The notes: generated by a model not told the origin, from the letters alone. A DNA stretch of 64,000 bases from Nonlabens sp. Ci31 (GCF_012974865.1 NZ_CP043633.1:1054001-1118000); one strand, 5' to 3'. Shown: positions 18,132 to 27,912, counted from the first letter of the stretch. Numbers and translations are program-made.

Positions 18132-19168
18132 TTGACAGCTCCCTTTTGATAGTTATTTAAAAATCTCAAAACCAAGGGTATCAATGCGATAAGAAGACCT
18201 AAGCCAAAAAACACCAATGCGTAAGTGACCGTAAGGTGCTTTTTCTCTATCACTCCTTTTTTAACAAAATAGGAAACGATATTTACGGTGTTTTCAAAAC
18301 TGTATTTCTTTTCTCGCTCGTTTTCCAGGTTAAAGAAAGTTCTCGATTTTTCATCAAAAAGCTCTTTGAACATCTCTGTTTTATTCTGTCCATTGACAAA
18401 TACACTGGTACCTTGAGAGCCGTTAGAGTCCTTGTTTTTAAGCGAGACTTGAAATGCTACCATTAGAGAATCAATTTCTTGTAACTGATACTCCATATTA
18501 TCAATATTATAAGCTGTAGTTTCCCTACTGGCTAATCGTTGCGCCTTGATCAGCGGATTGTCCTCCACTTTCACTGCTTTAGAGGCTGCTTTTTCTAAAG
18601 CCGCTCTATTCTTAGAAACTATTTCTACTTTATAAAACTGGTAATCAATAGCTCTTTTTGCCTCTTTAAAGCCTTCAAAGGTGTAATTTTCTAATGCAAT
18701 AGTATCTGCGCGTCGCGCCATATAATCGTACTCTTTAAGAAGCTCTGTATCGTTAAAATCGGCTTCTATCTTAAAGCTTTTAAGCTGACTAGCTTCTTCT
18801 ATAGCGATGTTTAACTCCTTCCCCAGAGTCTTAAAATCTTCTTGATCTACTAAGGAATTGTAGTATTCGAGATTAGAAATTAATTGCCCTGCACTTTCAA
18901 AATTAGGTTGTACTCTTAACTGTGCAGTAAAGTTCTTTTTACTTTCTCTACTCGCATACATACCTAGTCCTCCTCCTAAGATAAAAAGAACCCCTAGTAA
19001 TATGATATTATTTTTAATAAAGATCAAAAACAAAATAAAGAAGTGAGCAATTCCTTTAAAGAATCCTCCTATTGCGCTAAAAAGATTCTTAAATCCATTG
19101 CTGATCCACACAAAAACGGGTACTAAATCTACCTCTTGTTCTTGGTTATTATTAGGTTGGTTGTCCAT
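18128..19168 (-). CDS. Wzz-like polysaccharide chain-length regulator
   Basis: This 346-residue protein has a proline/glutamate N-terminal tail, a membrane segment at about residues 53-72 (NIILLGVLFILGGGLGMYAS), a long periplasmic helical region of about 240 residues, and a second membrane segment at about 314-337 (LTVTYALVFFGLGLLIALIP). This is the topology of Wzz/FepE proteins, which set the modal length of Wzy-made chains. A small glycine-rich hydrophobic helix (residues 22-45) lies before the first segment. It is the first gene of the minus-strand polysaccharide operon. Confidence 0.82.
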   Translation of the reverse strand: MDNQPNNNQEQEVDLVPVFVWISNGFKNLFSAIGGFFKGIAHFFILFLIFIKNNIILLGVLFILGGGLGMYASRESKKNFTAQLRVQPNFESAGQLISNLEYYNSLVDQEDFKTLGKELNIAIEEASQLKSFKIEADFNDTELLKEYDYMARRADTIALENYTFEGFKEAKRAIDYQFYKVEIVSKNRAALEKAASKAVKVEDNPLIKAQRLASRETTAYNIDNMEYQLQEIDSLMVAFQVSLKNKDSNGSQGTSVFVNGQNKTEMFKELFDEKSRTFFNLENEREKKYSFENTVNIVSYFVKKGVIEKKHLTVTYALVFFGLGLLIALIPLVLRFLNNYQKGAVK

Positions 19169-19241
19169 GAAGTTGTTTTTTTCAAGTCTTCAAATATAAT
19201 TGAAGTCTATGAATTCTTTAAACGAGTAAATTTTGATAAAA

Positions 19242-20981
19242 TTATGACTCTTTTTCTTCCTCTTGTTGCTGTTCTACTTTGATACTACTTTCAATGATTT
19301 GTTCCAGTATTTTCTCTGTAATGACATAAACAGGTTTAACACCTATCAATCCCAAACCACCGCTGGCCAAGGTATGTCCTGTTTTTAATGGGTTGTCACT
19401 TGCATAATAGGCATACCGCACTTTTACTTTTTTACGTATGCTACGTCTTACACGAGATGCTGCCTGTATGGCTTTTTGATAATGAGCACCTTCCATTTCT
19501 AGCCCGATCACTTGCCAACTGGAATTATAGAAAAAATCTAACAAGTCTTTATTTTGTAGCGAAGTTCCCAAAACGGTTACCATAGAACCGGTAACGACTT
19601 TGATATCATCGCTCTCAAGGTCTTTTTTAGAAAGTCTGTTTTTAAACGGATAATTATCTGCTGTACCTTCAAAAACATGCGCATCTGGCACCATAATGTC
19701 GCCTTTATCGCCTTCCAGAATTCCTGCTTTACCCATGACATTGATGGATTGAACATTCATCTGGTGCGTTTTTCCTTGCTCGTCTTTGAAAGGTTTGAGC
19801 AACTCGTCCATAGTTTCATAAGCCTGCTCACCAAAAGCATAATCCATGACGATAAGAACGGGTTTTGTGTCGTTCTCGCTTTCGCGAAAGCGTGCATCGC
19901 AAAAGCCTACTTTTTCAAATTCGCAAGTTGCGAGATCAAAAATCTGTACGTCTATATTGGTACCGCTTCTATCCTTAAGCTCTGTCATTCCGTTGGATAA
20001 TGCATGTTTCTTGATCAAGTCGCGGTTTTTCTTCCCACTATCGTTGCTCAAATCTGCAAAGATTTCCATACGGCTTTTCTTTGCCACTTGGGAAGCCAAG
20101 GCTTTAGGGCCATAAAGCGAATTCATTACACTGTGTAGGTTAGCGCTTATAATGTGCAAGGGTCTTTCAAAAAGTCCTTTTTCAATCAAGTGTTTTTTAA
20201 TCCGCAATGCCCAAGCATCACCGTGAATGTGATGCCCTAATCGCTCTCTTAATACTGGAGAAAAGGTCACGAGACGTTTTTCTTCATCGAGGACTTCTTG
20301 TTTTGCCAGTCTGCCTAGATGATAGATGATGCTTAAAAATCTATTAGGATTTCCTGCGGTAGCAAAATCTGCATAAACAGAAGTAACCTCATCAAAAGTG
20401 CGGCCTAAAATATTTGCTACATGGGTAATAGCTACTTCTTTCTCTTCTTGAGTCAGTTTTTTCTTTGAAACAGCTGTTTCTAGACTTTTCCAATCTCTTG
20501 TGGTATTTCCATTATCACCCACGATCACCTGTTTCATGATCTTATGAGATTCTATCATCAAAAAAGTAAGGTGGGTTAGAATATCATAGATTTCAGATCT
20601 TCCACGAGTCACCTCAATATTCATTTGCTGCCCATCAATACGGTAACAATTACGTCTTCTTTTTTTAGGAATAATCGCCTTAAAGTGAGATCCTTCGTAA
20701 CCTTCATCACTAGTAAGATTGATATATGTGCATTCCTCTATGCCTACTGGAAGTCGGTCCATGACGTAAAGCAGTCCCTTTAATTCTATCTTCTCCTCGG
20801 CAATGGAGCCGTAGATTTCTGGTCTTAATGTGAGTAAAGATTCTCTTAAAGATTCACCACTCACTCCCATAGGTTTATAAAAGCCTCTATTAAAAAGATG
20901 TCGCATGGTGATATACATGCGCTCTATGGCATTAGTACTTTCTTGAGCTCTGGTGCGAGGTTCTACGTTAATTATGGGCAT
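19242..20981 (-). CDS. uncharacterised protein with nucleosidase-like C-terminus (DUF6909-like)
   Basis: This protein of about 579 residues resembles a flavobacterial family that I recall as DUF6909; I am not certain of the number. I chose the ATG at 20981 (MPIINVEPRTR) over one at 21008, because the family-like sequence starts there. The C-terminal third looks like the nucleoside phosphorylase/nucleosidase fold: VTGSMVTVLGTS, then VIGLEMEGAHYQ resembling the substrate-binding EMEGA motif, then YAYYASDNPL resembling the catalytic SD. The N-terminal two thirds are helical without a known motif. It is soluble. ARFRESEND is encoded by a palindrome copy. The function is unknown. Confidence 0.7.
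   Translation of the reverse strand: MPIINVEPRTRAQESTNAIERMYITMRHLFNRGFYKPMGVSGESLRESLLTLRPEIYGSIAEEKIELKGLLYVMDRLPVGIEECTYINLTSDEGYEGSHFKAIIPKKRRRNCYRIDGQQMNIEVTRGRSEIYDILTHLTFLMIESHKIMKQVIVGDNGNTTRDWKSLETAVSKKKLTQEEKEVAITHVANILGRTFDEVTSVYADFATAGNPNRFLSIIYHLGRLAKQEVLDEEKRLVTFSPVLRERLGHHIHGDAWALRIKKHLIEKGLFERPLHIISANLHSVMNSLYGPKALASQVAKKSRMEIFADLSNDSGKKNRDLIKKHALSNGMTELKDRSGTNIDVQIFDLATCEFEKVGFCDARFRESENDTKPVLIVMDYAFGEQAYETMDELLKPFKDEQGKTHQMNVQSINVMGKAGILEGDKGDIMVPDAHVFEGTADNYPFKNRLSKKDLESDDIKVVTGSMVTVLGTSLQNKDLLDFFYNSSWQVIGLEMEGAHYQKAIQAASRVRRSIRKKVKVRYAYYASDNPLKTGHTLASGGLGLIGVKPVYVITEKILEQIIESSIKVEQQQEEEKES
19878..19892. repeat. in-gene palindrome copy 4 (exact)
   Basis: GCTTTCGCGAAAGCG inside the DUF6909-like gene. 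Here it is read in a different frame from most copies and encodes ARFRE rather than AFAKA. Confidence 0.9.
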
Positions 20982-21055
20982 AAATGTTCTTTCGTAGCAA
21001 AGATACATCTTTGTATAATCGTCTTAAGAAAGATTCTTATTCATTTAGATAGGTG

Positions 21056-21892
21056 CTACACAATAATTTTAAGACAATTTTTCTTGACAGTAATATGAAA
21101 TGGAGATGCCATTAGAATAGGCTCCCCGTCAATCTGTACTAGACAAGTATCATTGCTTTTTAATACAACTTCACTTACGGAACTGGCAAAATTCTTCTTG
21201 AAAAGAATAGAACCAATCATTTTTATGGCAAGGTCTCTTCTTGAATTTGCTGAAATTATTTCTAACAAACCGTTATCGATCTCTGCTTTAGGCGTAAGGG
21301 ATAAATTATAGCCTAAATATTTTGTGTTAGAAACAAGTACACAATATTTTGGACGACCAACATTTTCTAAGATGATCTCGTCTTTCTTTTTACTAAAAAA
21401 TGATTTCAAACTGTGCGCGGCATAAGTAGAGAGCCCCCTTTTAATATCTTTATCATATCGGTATATCACATCAGCTGGATAGCCTAGAGCAAAGTTGGAG
21501 AAAAAATAATTTCCATTTACTTCTCCACAATCTATAGGAACGGTCTTAGCCTCTTTTATAGAGATACACAATTGTTTTATAGAACTTGGAAGACCCAAAT
21601 GACTTGCAAGGCCGTTACCAGATCCTCTAGGAAGTATGGCTAATTTAATATTTGAATCGATAAGGAATTTTGCAATTGTATTTACAGTACCGTCACCTCC
21701 AGAAGCGACGATAATATCGCAACCTTTATGAATACATTCTTTTGTCAACCTTTCTAAATCGCTTTTAGAAGAAGAGTACCGTATTTCAATGTCATACTTA
21801 TCTCGATCAAAGAATGCATTAATTTGCTTGAACTCTAGTTTATTTCCGTTTTTACCAGAAATAGGATTTACTAAAAAGGCGATTTTAATCAC
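21056..21892 (-). CDS. diacylglycerol kinase family lipid kinase (YegS/BmrU-like)
   Basis: This 278-residue protein phosphorylates a lipid, most likely diacylglycerol. The DAGK catalytic motifs are visible: VNPISGKNGNK at residues 9-19, VASGGDGTVNTIAKFL near 62 and ILPRGSGNGLASHLG near 86. The C-terminal lobe has the usual IDGEP near 258. The start is a GTG at 21892, 3 bp after the last codons of the preceding, broken LtaS-like gene, so the two form an operon. The pairing makes biochemical sense, because LtaS/MdoB-type enzymes release diacylglycerol when they use phosphatidylglycerol. Confidence 0.88.
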   Translation of the reverse strand: MIKIAFLVNPISGKNGNKLEFKQINAFFDRDKYDIEIRYSSSKSDLERLTKECIHKGCDIIVASGGDGTVNTIAKFLIDSNIKLAILPRGSGNGLASHLGLPSSIKQLCISIKEAKTVPIDCGEVNGNYFFSNFALGYPADVIYRYDKDIKRGLSTYAAHSLKSFFSKKKDEIILENVGRPKYCVLVSNTKYLGYNLSLTPKAEIDNGLLEIISANSRRDLAIKMIGSILFKKNFASSVSEVVLKSNDTCLVQIDGEPILMASPFHITVKKNCLKIIV

Positions 21893-21895
21893 TTG

Positions 21896-24828
21896 TTAAT
21901 TTGCTTTAAAGTTCCAGTCATCAGCATACATGCCATAAACAGAACCCAGTTCATATTCAACTACATACTTCTCATTCTTTCCTGCTTGGAAATTTACGTG
22001 ATAAACATAGGTCTTCACTCCTAATTAATTTAATGGCTCTAACTTTCTGTTTTTACTAATGGAGGCTCTAGAAAAAACGATGTACTTAATATGGTGTTCT
22101 TTGATGTATTCTAGTGTTTTATCTTTTAAATTATTTAAACGGTTTTCTGACAACATAGGTTCTACTCCTAGAGCATTTGCTATAAGAACGTCAGGAAAAG
22201 TAAAGATTTCCATTCTCAGACGCTTGTAATCTATAAAGCTATTTGCAAACTGTTCTATATCTCTGGTTTTATCAGTTATTAACAAGGCATCTTTATGAGA
22301 GCTGAACCATGTGTTAATAGCTTGCATGTCTAAAGAGTTGTAATCTTTTAAGATCTTGTAACTGTTAAAAACCTCAAGGGATACGGGAGTGATTCCTTGA
22401 TAACCGGTTTGCTCTTGCCATATATTCCAATCATGAGCTGCGACAAACTCGCCATCAGAAGTTTTTATAATATCTAACTCAAAAAGCCGGAATCCCTTTT
22501 TATAACTAGCGTTTAATGCTTCTAATGAATTTGTATAGCTGTTTCCTTGAACTGCCCCTCCAGCATGTGCAATAAACCGATCCACATCTTTAGAAAATAG
22601 GGCAATGGCCTCCTCCTTGTTTTTTTGAGCCACTGGTTTTTTGTAGGGAACAGTGAATTGTTTTTCCACTATAAAGTCGCTTATAAATTCTTCTGTCTTC
22701 TCCTTATCTAGCTTTGCCAAATAGGCCTGCCTACTCTTGAGATCTATCAACTTTTCAAGGTTCAGTTGGGCTAACTGATCTTTATAATCTTTAAAATTTT
22801 CCCCTGCTGTATAGTGAACTATAAGAAAGAAAGTACTTTTACTTTGCCTTGATAATTCTATTTGCTTAATGAGGTCGTCAATAACCTCTGGGTGCAAATA
22901 CGTATCATAATTAAGATTCACCATAGTCCCTGTAATATCTAACTTTACAAGGTTGATACCTCTATCTAGCCAGATTTGATCTTCATTACATTTGATCCAG
23001 CTTCGTTTTTTAGAGTTAAAACTAGCGCTTTTTATTACCAACATAGCTTCCTCTTTTTGTAACAACTTGTCATCGATTTCTTTGCCAACTTCATACTTAC
23101 TAAACTTGCTTTGTACGTCAATAGAATCGTAAGTGATTTTAGAACCCTTTTTATAAGATACTATTCCATCAGGGTCAGATAGAAAAGAAGAAAGTTTACC
23201 ATCTTCATATATTATATGAAGCGTAGAAGGGGAGCTAACACTATTCTTTAAGTCTAAAGGAAAAACATCCTCAGAGGAGCGCAACCTGTATTTATCATCT
23301 AAGATGATTTTAAATACATGAGTGGAATCCTTTGAAATTTCAAAGATTTCTATAGTTGTCTGCTCCTCTAGGTCTATAATCAAAATAGAATCATCAATTA
23401 TCACTATTTCAAAAACTTGTTTTAAATCAAAAGTCTTCAACGCTGCTAGGTTTAAATCTCTCCGTTTTTCTTCATTAGAATCGATAAATTGATTTTTGTT
23501 TCCTTCAATAAAGTCACAGAGAAAAGTCGCGTTAGTATTTATAGACGCTAGATTTAGAATAGTTCTCGGCATGGATATTTGCTGAAGTGCTTCTTGATTC
23601 CACTGCTTGTTTTTTTCAGAAGTTAGGACTAATAAACTTCTTTGATCCAATTGACTCACCACTTCATGTTTTGCCATAAAAAGATGGTCCGGAACAATTA
23701 TAACTGCAGTATCTTCTAACAGTTTTTCTTTTTTAAGAAACGCCATTAAATCACCAACATACTGATCTACGGAAGCAATCATAAATTCAAGATCGGAGTT
23801 CTTTTTTTCAATAATTCCTTCCATACGTTTGTCATACAAACCATTAGGGAAGTGGGTGGAAACTGTACTAGCAAATAGTGCAAATGGCTTGTCTTGCTTG
23901 TCTTTCAGGACAATTCCCTTTTTAATTTCCTCAAATAAATCCTTGTCATGTAATCCCCAAGGAATTCTCTCATAAGAGGTCTCAAAATCAATTTCTGATT
24001 TTACTTCAAAAACGAAAGTCTCCAACATGTCGTTGATTCCAGAAAAATGTTTGTTAGCTATAAGGTAGGTCATTTGATAACCCGCCGTTTTTAAAACATC
24101 TCCTAGAGTTGATAAATAAAAGTCTTTTGCTCCTTGAAAAACATCATTACCCTCTAATCCAAAAGAAGCAGGTAAGCCAGTAATAGCCATATATACTGAT
24201 GCACTTATCCAGTCCCCACCGGTAGTAGGTTCCATCTCATAAAGAGAGCCTGTATCTACGAGCTTATTTAAATTAGGTGTAAGATCTTTTCTTTCTTTAA
24301 TAAAGCCTAACTCAAAGGACTCTAAGGAAATAAAAATAATGTTTTTACCTGGTTGCGCAACAACATCTTGTTTCTTAATAAAAGATAAATCCTTGATGGG
24401 CAATTCATTTATAGCTGTTCTAAGAGAATAATTATTAGCGTTGTTTAAACTTTATGTTCTGTAAAAATTTGATATCACATTTCCGTCCAAACTCAAGAAC
24501 ACTAACCCTATTGCTATAGTTACAAGTGGTGTTAATTTTTTTATGTTTTGTAAACGAAAAGAAAGCCAATACAGTAGAATAAATAGACCTGTCAATACAG
24601 CTAATAGAAGTAAAGCATACAAGATAAATTCAGAGAAGATATTTGAAATAACATTCCACTCTAAATGCTCATAGAATTTATAGTCCGCTACATTTCCGGT
24701 TAAAAAACAGAGGCCGCTTGAAGAGTCACTATAGCAGTTGCTGCAAAGGCGATTATCGTTTTGTTCCTAATAAAGACTAGAATACCACAACCTATTAAAA
24801 GTAATATTAATAATTGTAAATAAGCCAT
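21896..24828 (-). pseudogene. broken LtaS-like sulfatase-fold / ILEI / GDPD multidomain protein
   Basis: Read as one gene from ATG 24828 to TAA 21896, it has three breaks: a one-base deletion in a T-run near 24700, an in-frame TAA at 24452-24454 and another at 22025-22027. The N-terminal part encodes at least three membrane segments. The longest intact piece (792 codons up to 24403) starts with an LtaS/MdoB sulfatase-like domain (NIIFISLESFELGFI, PTTGGDW, VIIVPDH). An ILEI/FAM3-like module follows (KSASFNSKKRSWIK, LDRGINLVKLD), then a glycerophosphodiester-phosphodiesterase-like domain (IAHAGGAVQ, NSLEAL, FELDIIKTSDG, AAHDW). In GDPD the usual HR is HA here. A DAG kinase gene follows. It may be dead, or the 792-codon piece may still be translated from a TTG. 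Confidence 0.72.
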
Positions 24829-24877
24829 TTGCAGTCTTTATGTAAATATATTAATTAAAAACAGTAGGGTTTAAATA

Positions 24878-26386
24878 TCAAGCGTTTTGCTGAATGATCT
24901 TCTCCAGCACCTCCGCTATGTTACGATCGTTTGATAGTCTGGGCAGTTTATTTTGACCGCCTAGTTTACCTATGGTTTTCATGTACTCTTTAAAACCATT
25001 TTGAGGTACGCTAGTAATCTTTAAAGGTTGGAGAATTTTTCCCGTTATTAAATCGTCGTAATAGCTGTTTTGCTCTCGCATCTGAAGATCTAAAGCTTGA
25101 GCTAATTTTAGCATATCTAAGTCAGCAATAGTACCAAATTCCACAAACCACTCGTGGTAAGGAAGCGCATCGTTTTCTGGGTTCAATTGTGGTGCTACGG
25201 TAAATTCATTGATGATGATGTGCAACTCGTTAGAAGCGGCTTTCATGGCTTCTTCTACTTCTTTACCGATTACGTGCTCTCCACTGGCGCTTATATAATG
25301 TTTGATGCGACCGGTTACCATTACTCGATAGGGACTGGCACTGGTAAAAGCGATGGTGTCACCTATGTTATACGCCCACAATCCTGCTGTAGTAGAAATA
25401 ATCATCACATAATTGATTCCTATTGCTACTTCGCCTATGCTTAATCGTGGTGGATGTTCCTCATGGAACTGATTTGCGGGAATAAACTCGTAGAAAATAC
25501 CTGCATCTAGCAGTAAGAGCATTCCTTTCTCGTTTTGCTTGTCTTGATAGGCAAAGAAGCCTTCACTTGCAGGGAAAAGTTCGATACTATCTACTTGACG
25601 ACCTATAAGCTGATCAAATTTAGCTCGGTAAGGTTCAAAATTAACACCTCCGTAAATGAATAAATTAAAGTCTGGAAAAACCTCTCCGACCTTTTTACCT
25701 GTGCGTTGCACTATGCGTTCAAAGTACATTTGTACCCAACTAGGAATTCCAGAAATAACGCTCATTTTTTCTGGTAAAGTTTCATCTATAACTGCCTCTA
25801 CTTTAGTTTCCCAATCATCAATACAATTGGTTTTCATAGAGGGCAATCTGTTTTTCTGGAGGTAATTAGGCACATAATGTGCAACAATACCACTCAATCT
25901 ACCCAGTTGAATCCCGTTTTTGGTCTCCATTTTTGGACTTCCTTGAAGAAAAATCATTTTACCGTCTACAAATCCTGCTTTACCAGTTTCATGTATATAG
26001 CTCAATATGGCATTACGAGCTGCTTTGATATGCTCGGGCATGGATTCCTTGGTAAGGGGAATGTATTTTGCGCCACTGGTAGTTCCCGAAGTTTTGGCAA
26101 AGTAAAGGGGCTTTCCTGGCCATAAAATATCACTTTCACCTGCGACTACTCGATCTACAAAAGGCCTTAATTGCTCGTAATCTCTTACTGGAACCTGTTG
26201 TATAAAATCTTTATGTGTTTGGATGCTGGAAAAGGAGTGCGCTTTCGCGAAAGCGGTACCAGCAGCAGTCTTTAATAAATTTTTAAAAACCTTATCCTGT
26301 GAGCCTACCGGATCTGTAGCCCATTTTTTAGTTTTTTTATCAGTTATGGCGGCAAACATCTTTGCGCCGAGTGACTTTAACGACAT
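24878..26386 (-). CDS. GH3 family (auxin-responsive-promoter-like) acyl-adenylating enzyme
   Basis: This 502-residue protein belongs to the GH3 superfamily of ANL acyl-acid-amido synthetases. The ATP-binding P-loop-like motif FAKTSGTTSGAKYIPLT lies near residue 100. SELFPASEGFFAYQ near 275 and YNIGDTIAFTSASPYRVMVTGR near 345 match the A5/A7-A8 adenylation motifs. Bacterial members are common in Bacteroidetes but their substrates are unknown. It lies directly after the M23 peptidase gene with no gap, so the two are an operon. AFAKAHSFSS near residue 47 is encoded by a palindrome copy. Confidence 0.9.
   Translation of the reverse strand: MSLKSLGAKMFAAITDKKTKKWATDPVGSQDKVFKNLLKTAAGTAFAKAHSFSSIQTHKDFIQQVPVRDYEQLRPFVDRVVAGESDILWPGKPLYFAKTSGTTSGAKYIPLTKESMPEHIKAARNAILSYIHETGKAGFVDGKMIFLQGSPKMETKNGIQLGRLSGIVAHYVPNYLQKNRLPSMKTNCIDDWETKVEAVIDETLPEKMSVISGIPSWVQMYFERIVQRTGKKVGEVFPDFNLFIYGGVNFEPYRAKFDQLIGRQVDSIELFPASEGFFAYQDKQNEKGMLLLLDAGIFYEFIPANQFHEEHPPRLSIGEVAIGINYVMIISTTAGLWAYNIGDTIAFTSASPYRVMVTGRIKHYISASGEHVIGKEVEEAMKAASNELHIIINEFTVAPQLNPENDALPYHEWFVEFGTIADLDMLKLAQALDLQMREQNSYYDDLITGKILQPLKITSVPQNGFKEYMKTIGKLGGQNKLPRLSNDRNIAEVLEKIIQQNA
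26241..26255. repeat. in-gene palindrome copy 5 (exact)
   Basis: GCTTTCGCGAAAGCG in the GH3 gene encodes AFAKA close to the N-terminus. The flanking C extends it to 16 bp. Confidence 0.9.
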
Positions 26387-27253
26387 TTATTCAAAATTGA
26401 TAAAATTAGTAGGATCTAGCGGATACCCATCGCTCCAGATTTCAAAATGAAGATGAGGTCCTGTGGTTAGCTCTCCCGTATTTCCAACGCTAGCGATCAC
26501 TTCTCCTGCGAGTACCTGATCATTTTGCTCTTTGATAAGACTTCCTGCGTGTTTATAAACAGTAATAAGCCCGTAAGCGTGTTCAATTAACATGGTATAG
26601 CCAGTCTCTGCACTCCAACTAGCAAAAACTACAGTTCCATCTGCAGCTGCTTTAATAGGCGTTCCTGAAGCTGCTGCTACATCTACAGCATAATGTTTTA
26701 TCTCTGTATCATAATCTCCAGAAATAATCCCTTTTATCGGAGGGAAGAAGACAAAGTTCGTTTTGGCCTTTGCTCCGGCAATGACACTGTAGCGATCTTC
26801 CTGAGCAACTTCTTCTCTCAAAAGACTGTCCTCCTTAATAGGTGCAAGATCTGCAGTCTCTATATCAGTTTCTACCTTTGCGATACTGTCAATACGCTCG
26901 TATTCTTCTGTAGTAATATCCCCATTGAGCAGCATTTTAATACGACCATAAAACTCCTCATTGGTACGTAGTACTTGCTGTATAGAATCTGTTTCCTTGG
27001 TGAGTTCTATAGAGTTTCTCTTAGTAGTTATGTCAGCATATCCAGGGATGTATTCTCGTATAGGTGTGAAAGCAATGAGAACTGTGGTTGCTCCTATCAA
27101 TAAAACGGCACTTATAAGAGTTAGCATAAAAACATTGAGTCTGTTTAATTTCAGACTAAACCGTTCTTCAAAGGTATCGTCATTAAGCACCACCATGCGG
27201 TAATGATGTGTCCACTTGCTTTTTTGGTTTTTATCTTTTTTTCTTTTTCCCAT
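26387..27253 (-). CDS. M23 family murein endopeptidase
   Basis: This 288-residue protein is membrane-anchored: a basic N-terminus (GKRKKDKNQKSKW), one membrane segment at about residues 38-62, a periplasmic spacer with coiled-coil character (about 75-150), and a C-terminal LytM/M23 domain. The zinc ligands and catalytic residues can be seen in HYAVDVAA (H and D) near residue 186 and GPHLHFEIW (HxH) near 267. It probably cleaves peptidoglycan cross-links or activates another hydrolase. Length and topology are typical of flavobacterial M23 proteins. Confidence 0.92.
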   Translation of the reverse strand: MGKRKKDKNQKSKWTHHYRMVVLNDDTFEERFSLKLNRLNVFMLTLISAVLLIGATTVLIAFTPIREYIPGYADITTKRNSIELTKETDSIQQVLRTNEEFYGRIKMLLNGDITTEEYERIDSIAKVETDIETADLAPIKEDSLLREEVAQEDRYSVIAGAKAKTNFVFFPPIKGIISGDYDTEIKHYAVDVAAASGTPIKAAADGTVVFASWSAETGYTMLIEHAYGLITVYKHAGSLIKEQNDQVLAGEVIASVGNTGELTTGPHLHFEIWSDGYPLDPTNFINFE

Positions 27254-27488
27254 CTGTCGTTAACGTTCAACAAATATAATTAGTTTTTATAGGTATGAAG
27301 TATGTCCCGTGAGCTAATCGCTTATTAGAGGTAAAGAATGGGTCCTGATAAGTTTGGCTAGAAGGGTTGAGTAATGATGGGTTTGGCTCCGCCTGTAGGT
27401 ATTAAAGCAGGACTGTTGAAGAATTAAATAACTGATCGCGGGCATTTTGATCGTGGCGCTTTTCAGTGTGATGAGGAAGAAGTTGGTA

Positions 27489-27529
27489 AGATTTGACATG
27501 CCAACTATTCGTGTTGGCATGGTCTAAAT
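27489..27529. repeat. long bulged hairpin
   Basis: CATGCCAAC at 27497-27505 pairs perfectly with 27513-27521 across the loop TATTCGT. The stem continues outward as AGATTT and AAATCT arms after a small bulge. It is not followed by a clear T-run. It may be part of a small RNA or a repeat element. Confidence 0.6.
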
Positions 27530-27667
27530 CTTTTCTGGACGCTTCTATCTTGAAAAGTACAAGCTATCTGTAGTGCTATAAAAACAAGTTTTTAATCTTA
27601 TAAATGTATCAAAAATGACCTTTTTAAAGATTAACAGCCTATGTAGGTGTTGTTATATGGCATGTTG

Positions 27668-27675
27668 TATCTTTG
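27668..27675 (+). promoter_or_regulatory. candidate -7 promoter box of tatA
   Basis: TATCTTTG matches the Bacteroidetes -7 consensus TAnnTTTG and lies 22 bp before the tatA start. A TTG at 27650-27652 could be the -33 element, although the spacing is a little short. Confidence 0.5.
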
Positions 27676-27697
27676 TTCTCTATTAAAAGATCAAATC

Positions 27698-27892
27698 ATG
27701 ATAACAAATTTCTTTTTGGCAATGCCAGGTATGTGGAGTATCATCCTTATAGTGGTTGTGGTTTTACTTCTTTTCGGAGGTAAAAAAATACCAGAATTGA
27801 TGCGCGGCCTAGGTGGCGGAATCAAAGAATTTAAAGATGCCTCAAAAGAGGATGATAATAAAAAAGAGGATTCTAAAAATCTGAACAAATAG
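27698..27892 (+). CDS. tatA: twin-arginine translocase subunit TatA/E
   Basis: TatA forms the pore-like assembly of the Tat pathway, which exports folded proteins across the inner membrane. I chose the ATG at 27698 ([12 protein letters not shown]), giving 64 residues; an ATG at 27647 would place coding sequence upstream of the promoter box. One membrane helix (about residues 10-27) is followed by the diagnostic hinge [24 protein letters not shown] and a short charged tail. It is flanked by its own promoter box and terminator, so it is probably a single-gene unit. Confidence 0.93.
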   Translation: MITNFFLAMPGMWSIILIVVVVLLLFGGKKIPELMRGLGGGIKEFKDASKEDDNKKEDSKNLNK

Positions 27893-27912
27893 TTTAGAAA
27901 CACTTAGAAACT

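Larger units (their letters stand above)
27254..27697. other. gene-free stretch between the divergent M23 gene and tatA
   Basis: No gene is seen in about 440 bp. It contains the M23 promoter side, a strong hairpin at 27489-27529 and a candidate tatA promoter at 27668-27675. A 68-codon open frame on the minus strand (27314-27520) has no recognisable family and runs into the hairpin; I do not accept it. Confidence 0.55.

Noticed and set aside
27314..27520. 68-codon minus-strand ORF
   Set aside because: No family, runs into the bulged hairpin, no promoter box.
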